Shown here: piece after piece, positions 6,182-13,561 of the stretch
Numbering within the stretch: position 1 is the stretch's first letter
Layout of the letters: every line of letters begins with the position of its first letter
Assembly: GCA_025964635.1 (NCBI GenBank)
Contig: JAOPYP010000187.1
Coordinates: 1-23,897 of the forward strand
Length of the DNA: 23,897 nt
Source: Actinomycetes bacterium
GTDB taxonomy: Bacteria; Actinomycetota; Actinomycetes; Streptosporangiales; Streptosporangiaceae
Direction: 5' to 3'
Translations under genes and position numbers: made by a program
The notes under the pieces: model-generated
What the model saw: the letters and a program-made list of their open reading frames with translations, nothing else
Database searches by the model: none
What the model was told of the DNA's origin: nothing

Positions 6182-7972
6182 TCAGCCTCCATATCCGGCA
6201 GCAGTGCCGTCCTCGACCGCCTCGCGGTGAGCACTGATCGGCGTCTGCCACACCTCAGTTACCACATCCACCAGTGCGGGCCCGGCACCGTCCGCAGCCG
6301 ACCGGAGGGCCGCGGCCAGCTGCCCCGGCTCGGTCACCCGCTGGCCGCGCAGGCCGAAGGCCCGCGCCACGTCCGCGAACGCAACGTCACCGAAGTCCTC
6401 GTCCTCCCAGCCGCGGCCGAAGACGATGCGGCGGTACCAGCGGATCCATCCGAGGGAGCGGTTGTTCAGCACCACGATCGTGATCGGCAGCTTGTGCTCG
6501 ACGATCGTGGCGAGCTCACCGACCGCGTACCCGAACGCCCCGTCCCCAGCCAGCACCACAGTCCGGCCGCCCGGCCGCGCTGTGGCCGCGCCGACGGCGG
6601 CGGGCAGCGCATACCCCAGGCCGGCCTGGCCGCGCGGGAACAGCACCCGGCGTCCCGGGGTGCGCTGCTCGAAGTACGCTCCAGCCCACCCGCTCGCCAG
6701 GCTGGCGTCGCACACCAGCAGGTCGTCAGGACGCAGCACGCGCTCCAGGTCGCCGAGCACCCGCTGCGGGGCAATAGGTACGCGGTCGCTCGCGCGCTCG
6801 GCGTCCCGCTTATCCCGCCAGGTGCCGGCCAGTGCCGCCAGCCGCTCCCGCCAGGCGGCCCGGTCTGGCTCCGGCTCCGCCGGTTCCGCGAGCGCGGCGG
6901 ACAGCGCCAGCACCCCGGCCCGGGCGTCTCCGAGCATCCCCGCCTCCAGCGGGAACGCCCGGCCGAGCTCGGCCGGGTCAAGGTCGAGCTGGAGAACCGC
7001 CTGGTCGCTGCGGGGCAGCGACCAGTTCATGGTGGCGCCCCCGCTGGCCTTAGTTCCGACCAGCAGCACGACATCCGCCTCGGTCAGCGCCGCCGTGGCT
7101 GGGGCCGCCCCCATCGAGCCCGCGACGCCCACGCTCAGCGGATGATCTTCGGGGATCACGCCCTTGCCGGTCAGCGTGGTGCCGACCGCGGCCGACAACC
7201 GCTCGGCCAGCGCGGTAACCGCCACTCCGGCGCCGGAGTGCATGGCCCCGCCGCCCGCCAGCAGGTAGGGGCGGACCGCCCGGCGCAGTACCGCGGCGGC
7301 CGCCGCGGTGTCACCTGAGTCGGGCACCGGCCGGAAGGGCGGGAAGCTCCCGAACCGGGCCGGCCCGGCGGTGCCCGCGGGCCGCTCGGCGGGCCACGCC
7401 TTCTCGGCCGGGCCATCCAGCACATCCTGCGGCAGGAACAGCGCCACCGGCCCCGGGCGGCCCGTGGCGGCCATCCGGAAGGCCTGGGCTACCAGGGCCG
7501 GCATGGCGGCCGCGTCAGGCACCAGGGCCTGCCATTTGGTCACGGGGGCGAGCAGGCTGGCCTGGTCGAGCGCCTGCGAGGCCGCGCTCCGGTAGCGGTG
7601 CGGGGCCAACCGGGCCGGCAGGTCGCTGACGAGCGCGACCACCGGAACCGACGCGCCGAGCGCCTCACCGAGGCCCGACGGCAATTTGGCCGCGCCCGGT
7701 CCGACCGTCGCGTCGCAGACTCCCACCGACCCGGTCACCCGGGCGTAGGCGTCGGCGGCGTAGGCAGCCGTACGCTCGTCCCTGACCAGGACGTGCCGCA
7801 GGGCGGGCTCCCGGTCGAGGATCCCGTCGTACAGGGCGAGGGTCTGCCCGCCGGGCACGCCGAAGACGTGCCGGACCCCGTGCTCGGCCAGCAGCCAGGC
7901 CAGCAGCGCGCCGCCGTGCCGGGCCAGCGAGGCCGATGAGGAGGCGTCGGGCGGCCAGGGCTCACCGGTCAC
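6182..7972 (-). CDS. Thiamine-diphosphate-dependent enzyme of the acetolactate synthase/decarboxylase family
   Basis: A 596-residue three-domain ThDP enzyme. The N-terminal pyrimidine-binding domain covers about residues 18-190, with the catalytic glutamate at 66 (VRDERTAAYAADAYAR). The central domain covers about 225-365. The C-terminal diphosphate-binding domain covers about 400-580, with GDGAFGYAVGELATI at 477-491 and the closing NN at 503-504. The length fits acetolactate synthase large subunits, but no small subunit or branched-chain gene is nearby. A catabolic decarboxylase or carboligase acting on a 2-oxo acid is more likely. The GTG start at 7972 has GAGG just upstream. It leads an operon with the creatininase-family and zinc dehydrogenase genes. 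A candidate promoter lies at 8098-8127. Confidence 0.85.
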   Translation of the reverse strand: MTGEPWPPDASSSASLARHGGALLAWLLAEHGVRHVFGVPGGQTLALYDGILDREPALRHVLVRDERTAAYAADAYARVTGSVGVCDATVGPGAAKLPSGLGEALGASVPVVALVSDLPARLAPHRYRSAASQALDQASLLAPVTKWQALVPDAAAMPALVAQAFRMAATGRPGPVALFLPQDVLDGPAEKAWPAERPAGTAGPARFGSFPPFRPVPDSGDTAAAAAVLRRAVRPYLLAGGGAMHSGAGVAVTALAERLSAAVGTTLTGKGVIPEDHPLSVGVAGSMGAAPATAALTEADVVLLVGTKASGGATMNWSLPRSDQAVLQLDLDPAELGRAFPLEAGMLGDARAGVLALSAALAEPAEPEPDRAAWRERLAALAGTWRDKRDAERASDRVPIAPQRVLGDLERVLRPDDLLVCDASLASGWAGAYFEQRTPGRRVLFPRGQAGLGYALPAAVGAATARPGGRTVVLAGDGAFGYAVGELATIVEHKLPITIVVLNNRSLGWIRWYRRIVFGRGWEDEDFGDVAFADVARAFGLRGQRVTEPGQLAAALRSAADGAGPALVDVVTEVWQTPISAHREAVEDGTAAGYGG

Positions 7973-8324
7973 GGTGCCTCGCGGCTTCCCGGCGGCGTGA
8001 GGCCGGCCGCCCGGCTCCCCACCCAGACCCGCTGCTTCTGCACTGACCCTCCGGCTCCGGCAGTGATCGGCCTAGTGGTGCAACCGTTTGCGACCGCATT
8101 GTCGCCAGCGGCCAGGAAATTTGTCAAGAGGCAGGCGGCGTCCGGCCGCGCAGCCGCCGCCGTCAGCTTCGGGCGATGGGTGGCCCGCCCGCAGCCCGTC
8201 AGCCGGGCATGGCATTTACCGCCGGCCGGCCAGCCGCGGCGGGACAGATGGAAGCCAGACACTGGCGCACCCGGCGGTGCAAATGATTGCATACGATCCT
8301 CAGCCCCGGAGCGAGAGGATTCCC
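7973..8324. other. Divergent intergenic region
   Basis: This 352-base gap separates the minus-strand ThDP operon from the plus-strand hydrolase. Apart from the candidate promoter at 8098-8127 and the ribosome-binding site of the hydrolase (GAGAGGA at 8313-8319), I recognise nothing in it. Small open frames present here look like noise. Confidence 0.5.
8098..8127 (-). promoter_or_regulatory. Candidate sigma-70-type promoter of the ThDP enzyme operon
   Basis: On the minus strand a perfect TTGACA (8127-8122) is followed after 18 bases by GACAAT (8103-8098). Transcription would start near 8090 and leave a leader of roughly 118 bases before the GTG at 7972. I saw no known riboswitch pattern in that leader. 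Confidence 0.45.
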
Positions 8325-9389
8325 GTGCCTGACGACCAGGTCAGATCAGCCATCGCCAACTGGGGACCGCGATTCACCTCGCAGGGCGTGGATCCTGGCG
8401 ACTTCACCCGGGTGACCAGCGGGCTGGAAAACTGGGCTGACTGGCTGGACGCGTGGTGCGCGAACGGTGATGTGCACGCCGGCCTGGCCCGCCAGGCGGA
8501 AGGCCTCGGCCGGCGGCGCACGGCCGGTGAGGCCTGGGGCCGCGCCGCGCTCAGCTATCACTTCGCCAAGTTCGTCTGGATGCTGGACGAGGCCAGGCAC
8601 CGTGCCGCGGCCGACCGGGCGGTGGCCGCGATGGCCAACGCGCACCGGCTGCTGGATCCGGCCGCGGAGCGGCTGGAAATCGGGTTCGACGGCATCACCA
8701 TGTACGGCAACCTGCGGCGCCCCCCGGGCGTGGATCGCCCTCCGCTGGTCCTGCTCATCGCGGGCCTGGACTCGACCAAGGAAGAGTTCTTCGCCGCGGA
8801 GAATGGCTTCCTGGCGCGCGGCATGGCCACTTTCTCTCTCGACGGGCCCGGGCAGGGCGAGACGGGGTACACCAGCACCATCCGCCCCGATTTCGAGGCA
8901 CCGGTCGCCGCAGCTCTCGATGTGCTGGGCCGGCGGCCTGACCTCGACAGCCGCCGGGTGGGCATGCTGGGCGTCAGCCTGGGCGGTTACTTCGCCGCCC
9001 GGGCCGCCGCGTTCGAGTCCCGGATCCGGGCGCTGGTCATCTCCGGCGGGCCCTATGACTACGGGGCGCTCATCCGGAACCGGCCCGCGCACAGCCTCGC
9101 GACCTTTGCGCACAACAGCGGGACCAGCAGCCTGGAGGAGACGTACGCGTTCGCCGAGAAGCTGAGCCTGGCCGGCGTGCTGCACCGGCTGACTCAGCCA
9201 ATGATCGTGGTCTTCGGCAAACTCGACCGGCTCGTCCCCTGGTCACAGGCGGTCCAGGTGGCCGACGAGGCACCCGGCGCCAGCCTGTGGATGTTCGACG
9301 AGGGCAACCACGTGTGCATGAACATGACCTACCGGTGGCGACCCCAGGCCGCCGACTGGCTGGCCGAGCGGCTGGCCGGCGTGGCCTAG
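8325..9389 (+). CDS. Alpha/beta hydrolase resembling 2,6-dihydroxypseudooxynicotine hydrolase
   Basis: A 354-residue serine hydrolase with a helical N-terminal domain of about 120 residues before the alpha/beta-hydrolase core, as in 2,6-dihydroxypseudooxynicotine hydrolase and FrsA-like proteins. The nucleophile is Ser218 (GVSLGGY), the acid Asp301 (GKLDRLVP) and the base His329 (GNHVCMN). An oxyanion-type motif is at IAGLDSTKEEF (145-155). These positions are within one residue of the triad I recall for the nicotine-pathway enzyme (217, 300, 329), which also supports the GTG start at 8325 with GAGAGGA upstream. An ATG at 8283 is an alternative. The family cleaves C-C or ester bonds in aromatic or keto compounds. 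The glutamate used by the nicotine enzyme near position 248 is not evident here, so the substrate probably differs. Confidence 0.8.
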   Translation: MPDDQVRSAIANWGPRFTSQGVDPGDFTRVTSGLENWADWLDAWCANGDVHAGLARQAEGLGRRRTAGEAWGRAALSYHFAKFVWMLDEARHRAAADRAVAAMANAHRLLDPAAERLEIGFDGITMYGNLRRPPGVDRPPLVLLIAGLDSTKEEFFAAENGFLARGMATFSLDGPGQGETGYTSTIRPDFEAPVAAALDVLGRRPDLDSRRVGMLGVSLGGYFAARAAAFESRIRALVISGGPYDYGALIRNRPAHSLATFAHNSGTSSLEETYAFAEKLSLAGVLHRLTQPMIVVFGKLDRLVPWSQAVQVADEAPGASLWMFDEGNHVCMNMTYRWRPQAADWLAERLAGVA

Positions 9390-9390
9390 T

Positions 9391-9415
9391 CCCCGCGGCC
9401 GGGGTGCCGCGGCAC
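9391..9415. terminator. Possible bidirectional hairpin between convergent genes
   Basis: CCCCG-CGGC-CGGGG (9391-9404) overlaps the perfect palindrome GTGCCGCGGCAC (9404-9415), immediately after the hydrolase stop and before the convergent aldo/keto reductase. No T-tract follows, so termination by this hairpin is only a guess from its position. Confidence 0.3.
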
Positions 9416-9476
9416 TGGCGGCCGGGCCCGTCGTGCCGCAGCCGGTGAAGCGGCCACGGCTGTTCGGTTACCCGGC

Positions 9477-10457
9477 CTACCGGTCGACCAGGCTCATGTC
9501 CGCGAAGCGGTCTCCGCTGGCCACGCCAGGCGGGAAGGCCTCGCTCAGCTCACGCACTTCAGCCTCGGCCAGCTCCAGGTCCGCCGCCGCCATGTTCTGC
9601 TCGAGGTGACTTAGCTTGCCGGTGCCAGGGATGGGAACGATGTCCTCGCCCTGGGCCATCAGCCACGCGATCGCCAGCTGCGCCGGCGTGCAGCCGTGCG
9701 CGGCGGCGATGTCGCGCAGCCGGGCCGCCACTGCCGCGTTGGCCCGCAGGTTGTCGCCCAGGAACCGCGGATGCTTCCGGCGGACGTCCTCCGGCGGAAG
9801 CTCACCGGGATCGGTGAAGCCGCCGGCCAGGAAGCCGCGGCCGATCGGGCCGTAGGCGACGAAGCCAATGCCCAGCTCGCGCACGGTCGGCAGGATCTCC
9901 CGCTCCGGATCACGCGACCACAGGCTGTACTCGGTCTGCAGCGCGGTGATCGGATGGGTCGCGTGCGCGCGGCGGATGGTGGCGGGCGCCGCCTCGGAGA
10001 GGCCGAGATAGCGCACCTTCCCCGCGCTGACCAGCTCGCCCATGGCGCCGACGGTCTCCTCGATCGGCACCTGCGGGTCCACCCGGTGCAGGTAGTACAA
10101 GTCGATGTAATCGACACCGAGCCGGGCGAGCGATGCGTCACAGGCCTGAGGCACGTAGCCCGGATCGCCGTTGACCCCGAGGAAGGATCCGTCGTCACGA
10201 CGGATGTTGCCGAACTTGGTGCCGATGACGGCCTGCTCGCGGCGGCCGGCGAGCGCCTTGCCGAGCAGGCGTTCGTTAGTGAAGGGCCCGTAGGCGTCAG
10301 CGGTGTCGAAGAACGTGCAACCCAGTTCGAGCGCCCGGGCCAGCACCCGCAGCGATTCCGCCTCCTCCCTGCTTCCGTACATGCCGGCCATGGGCATGCA
10401 GCCCAGGCCGAGCGCGGACACCGCCAACCGGGCCGAGCCGATGTATCGCGTCTGCAT
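9477..10457 (-). CDS. Aldo/keto reductase
   Basis: A 326-residue NADPH-dependent aldo/keto reductase with a TIM-barrel layout. The catalytic tetrad is complete: Asp51 and Tyr56 (FFDTADAYG), Lys81 (GTKFG) and His124 (YYLHRVDP). The C-terminal cofactor loop IPGTGKLSHLEQNMAAADL is typical of the AKR11/AKR13-like branch (YghZ/IolS kin). It would reduce aldehydes or ketones in the cytosol; the substrate is unknown. The ATG at 10457 is preceded by GGAGGGGCACC, giving a GGAGG at useful distance. The next gene upstream (10490-11446), on the same strand, ends 32 bases before it, so the two are probably co-transcribed. Confidence 0.9.
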   Translation of the reverse strand: MQTRYIGSARLAVSALGLGCMPMAGMYGSREEAESLRVLARALELGCTFFDTADAYGPFTNERLLGKALAGRREQAVIGTKFGNIRRDDGSFLGVNGDPGYVPQACDASLARLGVDYIDLYYLHRVDPQVPIEETVGAMGELVSAGKVRYLGLSEAAPATIRRAHATHPITALQTEYSLWSRDPEREILPTVRELGIGFVAYGPIGRGFLAGGFTDPGELPPEDVRRKHPRFLGDNLRANAAVAARLRDIAAAHGCTPAQLAIAWLMAQGEDIVPIPGTGKLSHLEQNMAAADLELAEAEVRELSEAFPPGVASGDRFADMSLVDR

Positions 10458-10489
10458 GGTGCCCCTCCATCGTGGCCAGATCGTGCTGG

Positions 10490-11446
10490 TCAGCTCCGCT
10501 CAGCCGCCGGATCCTGGTAGCCGAGCCCGTCGTCCACCGGGCCGCTCTCGGGCTTGAGGACCAAACCAGAGTTAGCCGCCTGCAGTTCGAGCAGCACCGC
10601 GAAGTCCTCGTCCGTCCGTCCCCGTGCGACCGCCGACTGGACCTGCTCCCGCGCCGCAGCCGAGACAGGCATGGGCACCTCGAGTTCGCGCGCCGCGGCG
10701 AGCCCGAGATCGAAATCCTTTTGCAGAAGCACGGGAGTAAAGGTCGGAGTGAAGTCCAGGTGCACGAGGGCAGGACTCTTATAGCGCGTGAACATCGAGC
10801 CCATGACGCTGTTGTTGATGAAGTCGAGGAAGCCAGCCCGCGGCATGCCCGCCTTTTCAGCCAGCACGGTGATTTCCGCCAGGTTCTGCGCGACTACCCC
10901 GAGGAGCAAGTTGTGGCAGATCTTGGCCAGCCGGGCCAGCTCGCCCTCCCCCACGTAGCTCACGTGCCGTCCCAGCATCGCGATCAGGTGCTCCACTGCC
11001 TCGAAGGCATCGCGCGGCCCCGACACCACGATCGACAGCAGGCCTGCCTTCGCGACCTTGCCGTTGCCGCTGACCGGGGCGGCCAGGAAAGCCGTGCCGC
11101 GGTCACCAGCGGCCGCCCGTACCCGGCCGGACGCCGCCGCGGAGACCGTGGAGCAGTCGACCAGGATCTTGGGGACGCGCCCGGGGCCGGCGAACAGCCG
11201 GGACACGACCGACTCCAGCTCAGCTGATCCAGTCACCATGGTGAAGACCACGTCCCGGCCAGCGAGGTCAGACGGATCATCGACGAGTTCCGCCCCAGTC
11301 CGGGTGAGGGCCTCCGCCTTGCCCCGGGTCCGGTTCCACACCGCCAGGGGGACACCCGCCCGGGCTAGGCGCTCAGCCAGCGGCCTGCCCATCCGGCCGG
11401 TCCCGATCCAACCGACCGTCAAGCTGGTCGCCGCTGAGTCCGCCAT
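10490..11446 (-). CDS. NAD(P)-dependent beta-hydroxyacid dehydrogenase (3-hydroxyisobutyrate dehydrogenase-like)
   Basis: A 318-residue member of the beta-hydroxyacid dehydrogenase family. The N-terminal Rossmann motif is GWIGTGRMG at 12-20. The substrate-binding PVSGN motif is at 124-128. The catalytic lysine is Lys175 with Asn179 (LAKICHNLLLG). Relatives oxidise 3-hydroxyisobutyrate or tartronate semialdehyde, or reduce imines; the arginine after the Rossmann strand (WNRT, Arg39) suggests NADP preference. The ATG at 11446 has GGTGGGG upstream. It lies 32 bases ahead of the aldo/keto reductase and probably shares its transcript. The AT-rich region 11486-11525 upstream contains palindromic words that may be operators. 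Confidence 0.85.
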   Translation of the reverse strand: MADSAATSLTVGWIGTGRMGRPLAERLARAGVPLAVWNRTRGKAEALTRTGAELVDDPSDLAGRDVVFTMVTGSAELESVVSRLFAGPGRVPKILVDCSTVSAAASGRVRAAAGDRGTAFLAAPVSGNGKVAKAGLLSIVVSGPRDAFEAVEHLIAMLGRHVSYVGEGELARLAKICHNLLLGVVAQNLAEITVLAEKAGMPRAGFLDFINNSVMGSMFTRYKSPALVHLDFTPTFTPVLLQKDFDLGLAAARELEVPMPVSAAAREQVQSAVARGRTDEDFAVLLELQAANSGLVLKPESGPVDDGLGYQDPAAERS

Positions 11447-11485
11447 CGTTCCCCACCTTGCCGCGAACCACGCTGAGGATCCTGC

Positions 11486-11525
11486 CAGCTACTAGCTGCA
11501 ATCGATTGTTAATCAACCATAACAG
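11486..11525 (-). promoter_or_regulatory. AT-rich palindromic region upstream of the dehydrogenase gene
   Basis: This 40-base stretch stands out from its GC-rich surroundings. It contains AGCT-ACT-AGCT (11488-11498), the palindrome CAATCGATTG (11499-11508) and GATT-GTT-AATC (11504-11514). They lie 40 to 80 bases before the ATG at 11446, where a promoter and operator are expected. The word CAATCGATTGCAG recurs at 77-89. No regulator gene is adjacent. Confidence 0.45.
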
Positions 11526-11605
11526 AATGCCGGCTGATGTGGACGGCTGCGACGGCCGAGGATCAGCAACGGAGCACGGACGTGGGACGGCTCGTCCCCC
11601 CCGGG

Positions 11606-12841
11606 CTAGCACTGGGCGGAGGGCAGGTACGGGATGCTCAGGCGGACCGTGGTGCCGCGGCCGGGTGAGCTGGTCAGCTCGAGGCGGCCGCCGAGGAGCT
11701 CGGCCCGCTCCCGCATACCGGACAGCCCGAACCCGGTGGGTCCGCCCGGCGCGCCCGCCGCCGGGGCGTCGGCCATGTCGAAGCCGGTGCCGTCGTCGGT
11801 GACCTCCAGCACGGCCCGGTCCTTCTGCCGGTACAGCCGGACCCGGACCGACTGGGCATCGGCGTGCTTGGCCGCGTTCTGCAGCGCTTCCTGCGCGGTC
11901 CGGTAGACCGCGGTCTCCGCGTGCTCGGCCATGGCGAGCGCGGGCGCGTCCACCTGCACGTCCAGCGTGGGGAACCCGTGGCCCAGGCTCTCCAGGCTGG
12001 CGGCCAGGCCGAGGTCGTCCAGCACTGGCGGCCGCAGCCCGGCGATCGCCGACCGGGTCTCGTCCAGGGCGGCCCCGGCCAGTTCCTGGGCCCGGGCCAC
12101 CTGCTCGGCGGCGACCCCGGGCGAGCCCGGGAGGGCGTCCGCCGCGGCCGACAGGTGGAAGAACAGGCTGACGATGCGCTGGCTGATGCCATCGTGGATC
12201 TCGCCGGCCATCCGGCGCCGCTCGTGTTCCTGCCATTCGACCATCCGCTCGGCGAACCGCTCCAGCGCCTCCTCCCGCTCGGCCAGCCGGCGGTGCAGCC
12301 GGGCGTTCTCAATCGCCCCGGCCACCAGGCCCGCCACCGTGCGGAGCAGTTCCACGTCGGCCGGAGTGAACTCGCGGCGCAGCCTGGTGTGCACGTTCAG
12401 CACGCCGACCAGGTGCCCCATGGGAGTGACCACCGGCACCGAGAGCATGGAGGTGAACTCCTCGCCGCGCAGCGCCGGGATGTAGCGGTACCGGGGGTCG
12501 GACGCCTTGTTGTCCACGATGACGGCGGGCTGGCCGTGGTCGGCCACCCAGCCGGCCACCCCCTCACCCAGGGCCAGCTCGATGGTCCCGACCATGGTGT
12601 CGAACGGCGGCGTCGCCCCGCGCAGCTGGAGCTTGCGGCCCTGCTCGTCGAGCAGGTGCACGAAGCACACGTCGGTCTCGGTGGTCTCGGTGACCAGCTG
12701 CGCGACGCCCTGCAGGATCCGGTCCAGGTCCAGGCCGGCCGAGATGGTCTTGACCACCTTGGACAGCAGCTGCGCTTCCCGCTCGGCGTCGGCGACCCCG
12801 AGCCGGTGCGGGCCGTCACCCTCGCCCAGGCCCGGGATCAA
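11606..12841 (-). CDS. GAF-domain sensor histidine kinase (NarL-type partner)
   Basis: A 411-residue soluble kinase without membrane segments. A GAF sensor domain covers about residues 35-182. It is followed by a short coiled region (185-208) and a HisKA_3 dimerisation domain with phospho-acceptor His216 (RRMAGEIHDGISQRIVS). The ATP-binding domain has the N-box QEALQNAAKHA (317-327), the G1 box DDGTGFD (349-355) and GFGLSGMRERA (370-380). The GAF ligand is unknown; cysteine 59 is the only one in the domain core, so an Fe-S or disulfide sensor is not indicated. The start is a TTG overlapping the stop of the response regulator (TTGA), with GAGGGGG upstream. It is the third gene of a unit with the regulator and the phosphoribulokinase-like kinase. 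Confidence 0.9.
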   Translation of the reverse strand: MIPGLGEGDGPHRLGVADAEREAQLLSKVVKTISAGLDLDRILQGVAQLVTETTETDVCFVHLLDEQGRKLQLRGATPPFDTMVGTIELALGEGVAGWVADHGQPAVIVDNKASDPRYRYIPALRGEEFTSMLSVPVVTPMGHLVGVLNVHTRLRREFTPADVELLRTVAGLVAGAIENARLHRRLAEREEALERFAERMVEWQEHERRRMAGEIHDGISQRIVSLFFHLSAAADALPGSPGVAAEQVARAQELAGAALDETRSAIAGLRPPVLDDLGLAASLESLGHGFPTLDVQVDAPALAMAEHAETAVYRTAQEALQNAAKHADAQSVRVRLYRQKDRAVLEVTDDGTGFDMADAPAAGAPGGPTGFGLSGMRERAELLGGRLELTSSPGRGTTVRLSIPYLPSAQC

Positions 12842-13536
12842 TGGAAGACCCCCTCGCGCAGCGCGACCGCGACCGCGCCGGCCCGGTCGGACACCCCGAG
12901 CTTGCGGTAGATGCCCCGGGAGTGCGTCTTGACCGTCTCCTCGCTGACCACCAGCTTCATGGCCACGGCCCGGTTGGACAGCCCGGCGACCAGCAGCGAC
13001 AGGACCTCGCTCTCCCGCTGGGTCAGGCCCAGGTGGGCGCCGGGCCAGAACTCGCCGCTGCGCAGCCGGGCCGCGGACAGCGCCACCCGGCCGGCCAGGC
13101 TGGGGTCGATGAGCACCTCGCCGTCGGAGATCCGGCGCAGGTAATCGACCAGCTCACCGCCGCGGATCCGCTTGAGCAGGAAGCCCGCCGCACCGACCCG
13201 GAGGGCCTGGTAGAGGTACTGCTCGTCGTCGTAGACGGTGAGGAAGACGACCTTGCAGCCGGGGGTGACCCGGAGGATCTCGGCGCAGAGGTCCAGGCCG
13301 CTGGCCCCGCGCAGCCGGACGTCGAGCAGCACCGCGTCCGGCTTGACCTCGCTGACCAGGCGCACCACCCGGCCAGGGTCGCTGGACTCGCCGACGATGT
13401 CGACCTGATCCCGGTAGGGCGCCAGCATGGCCTTCAGGCCGTCCAGGACCATCTGGTGATCATCGATGATCACCACGGTGATCGGCCCCGGTGCCTGGGG
13501 ATCTGGTGCCGGGCCGTCCTGGGTCAGGTGGTCCAT
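12838..13536 (-). CDS. NarL/LuxR-family response regulator
   Basis: A 232-residue regulator. The receiver domain covers about residues 20-140, with acidic residues Asp25/Asp26, phospho-acceptor Asp72 (AVLLDVRL), Thr100 and Lys122. The C-terminal LuxR helix-turn-helix covers about 168-230 (LTQRESEVLSLLVAGLSNRA, then ETVKTHSRGIYRKLGV). It should be phosphorylated by the overlapping histidine kinase. The ATG at 13536 gives the normal N-terminus; no strong ribosome-binding site precedes it. It follows the phosphoribulokinase-like gene by 25 bases, so the kinase gene and the two-component pair probably form one transcript. Confidence 0.9.
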   Translation of the reverse strand: MDHLTQDGPAPDPQAPGPITVVIIDDHQMVLDGLKAMLAPYRDQVDIVGESSDPGRVVRLVSEVKPDAVLLDVRLRGASGLDLCAEILRVTPGCKVVFLTVYDDEQYLYQALRVGAAGFLLKRIRGGELVDYLRRISDGEVLIDPSLAGRVALSAARLRSGEFWPGAHLGLTQRESEVLSLLVAGLSNRAVAMKLVVSEETVKTHSRGIYRKLGVSDRAGAVAVALREGVFH

Positions 13537-13561
13537 GCCCGGAAAGGTACCCAGATGGCGG

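Noticed and set aside
7973..8090. ThDP riboswitch before the ThDP enzyme operon
   Set aside because: I could not find the conserved thi-box words (CUGAGA and its partner) on the minus strand. The enzyme uses the cofactor and does not synthesise it.
11864..12910. Plus-strand open frame opposite the histidine kinase
   Set aside because: Shadow of the kinase gene, whose H-, N- and G-boxes fix the true strand and frame.
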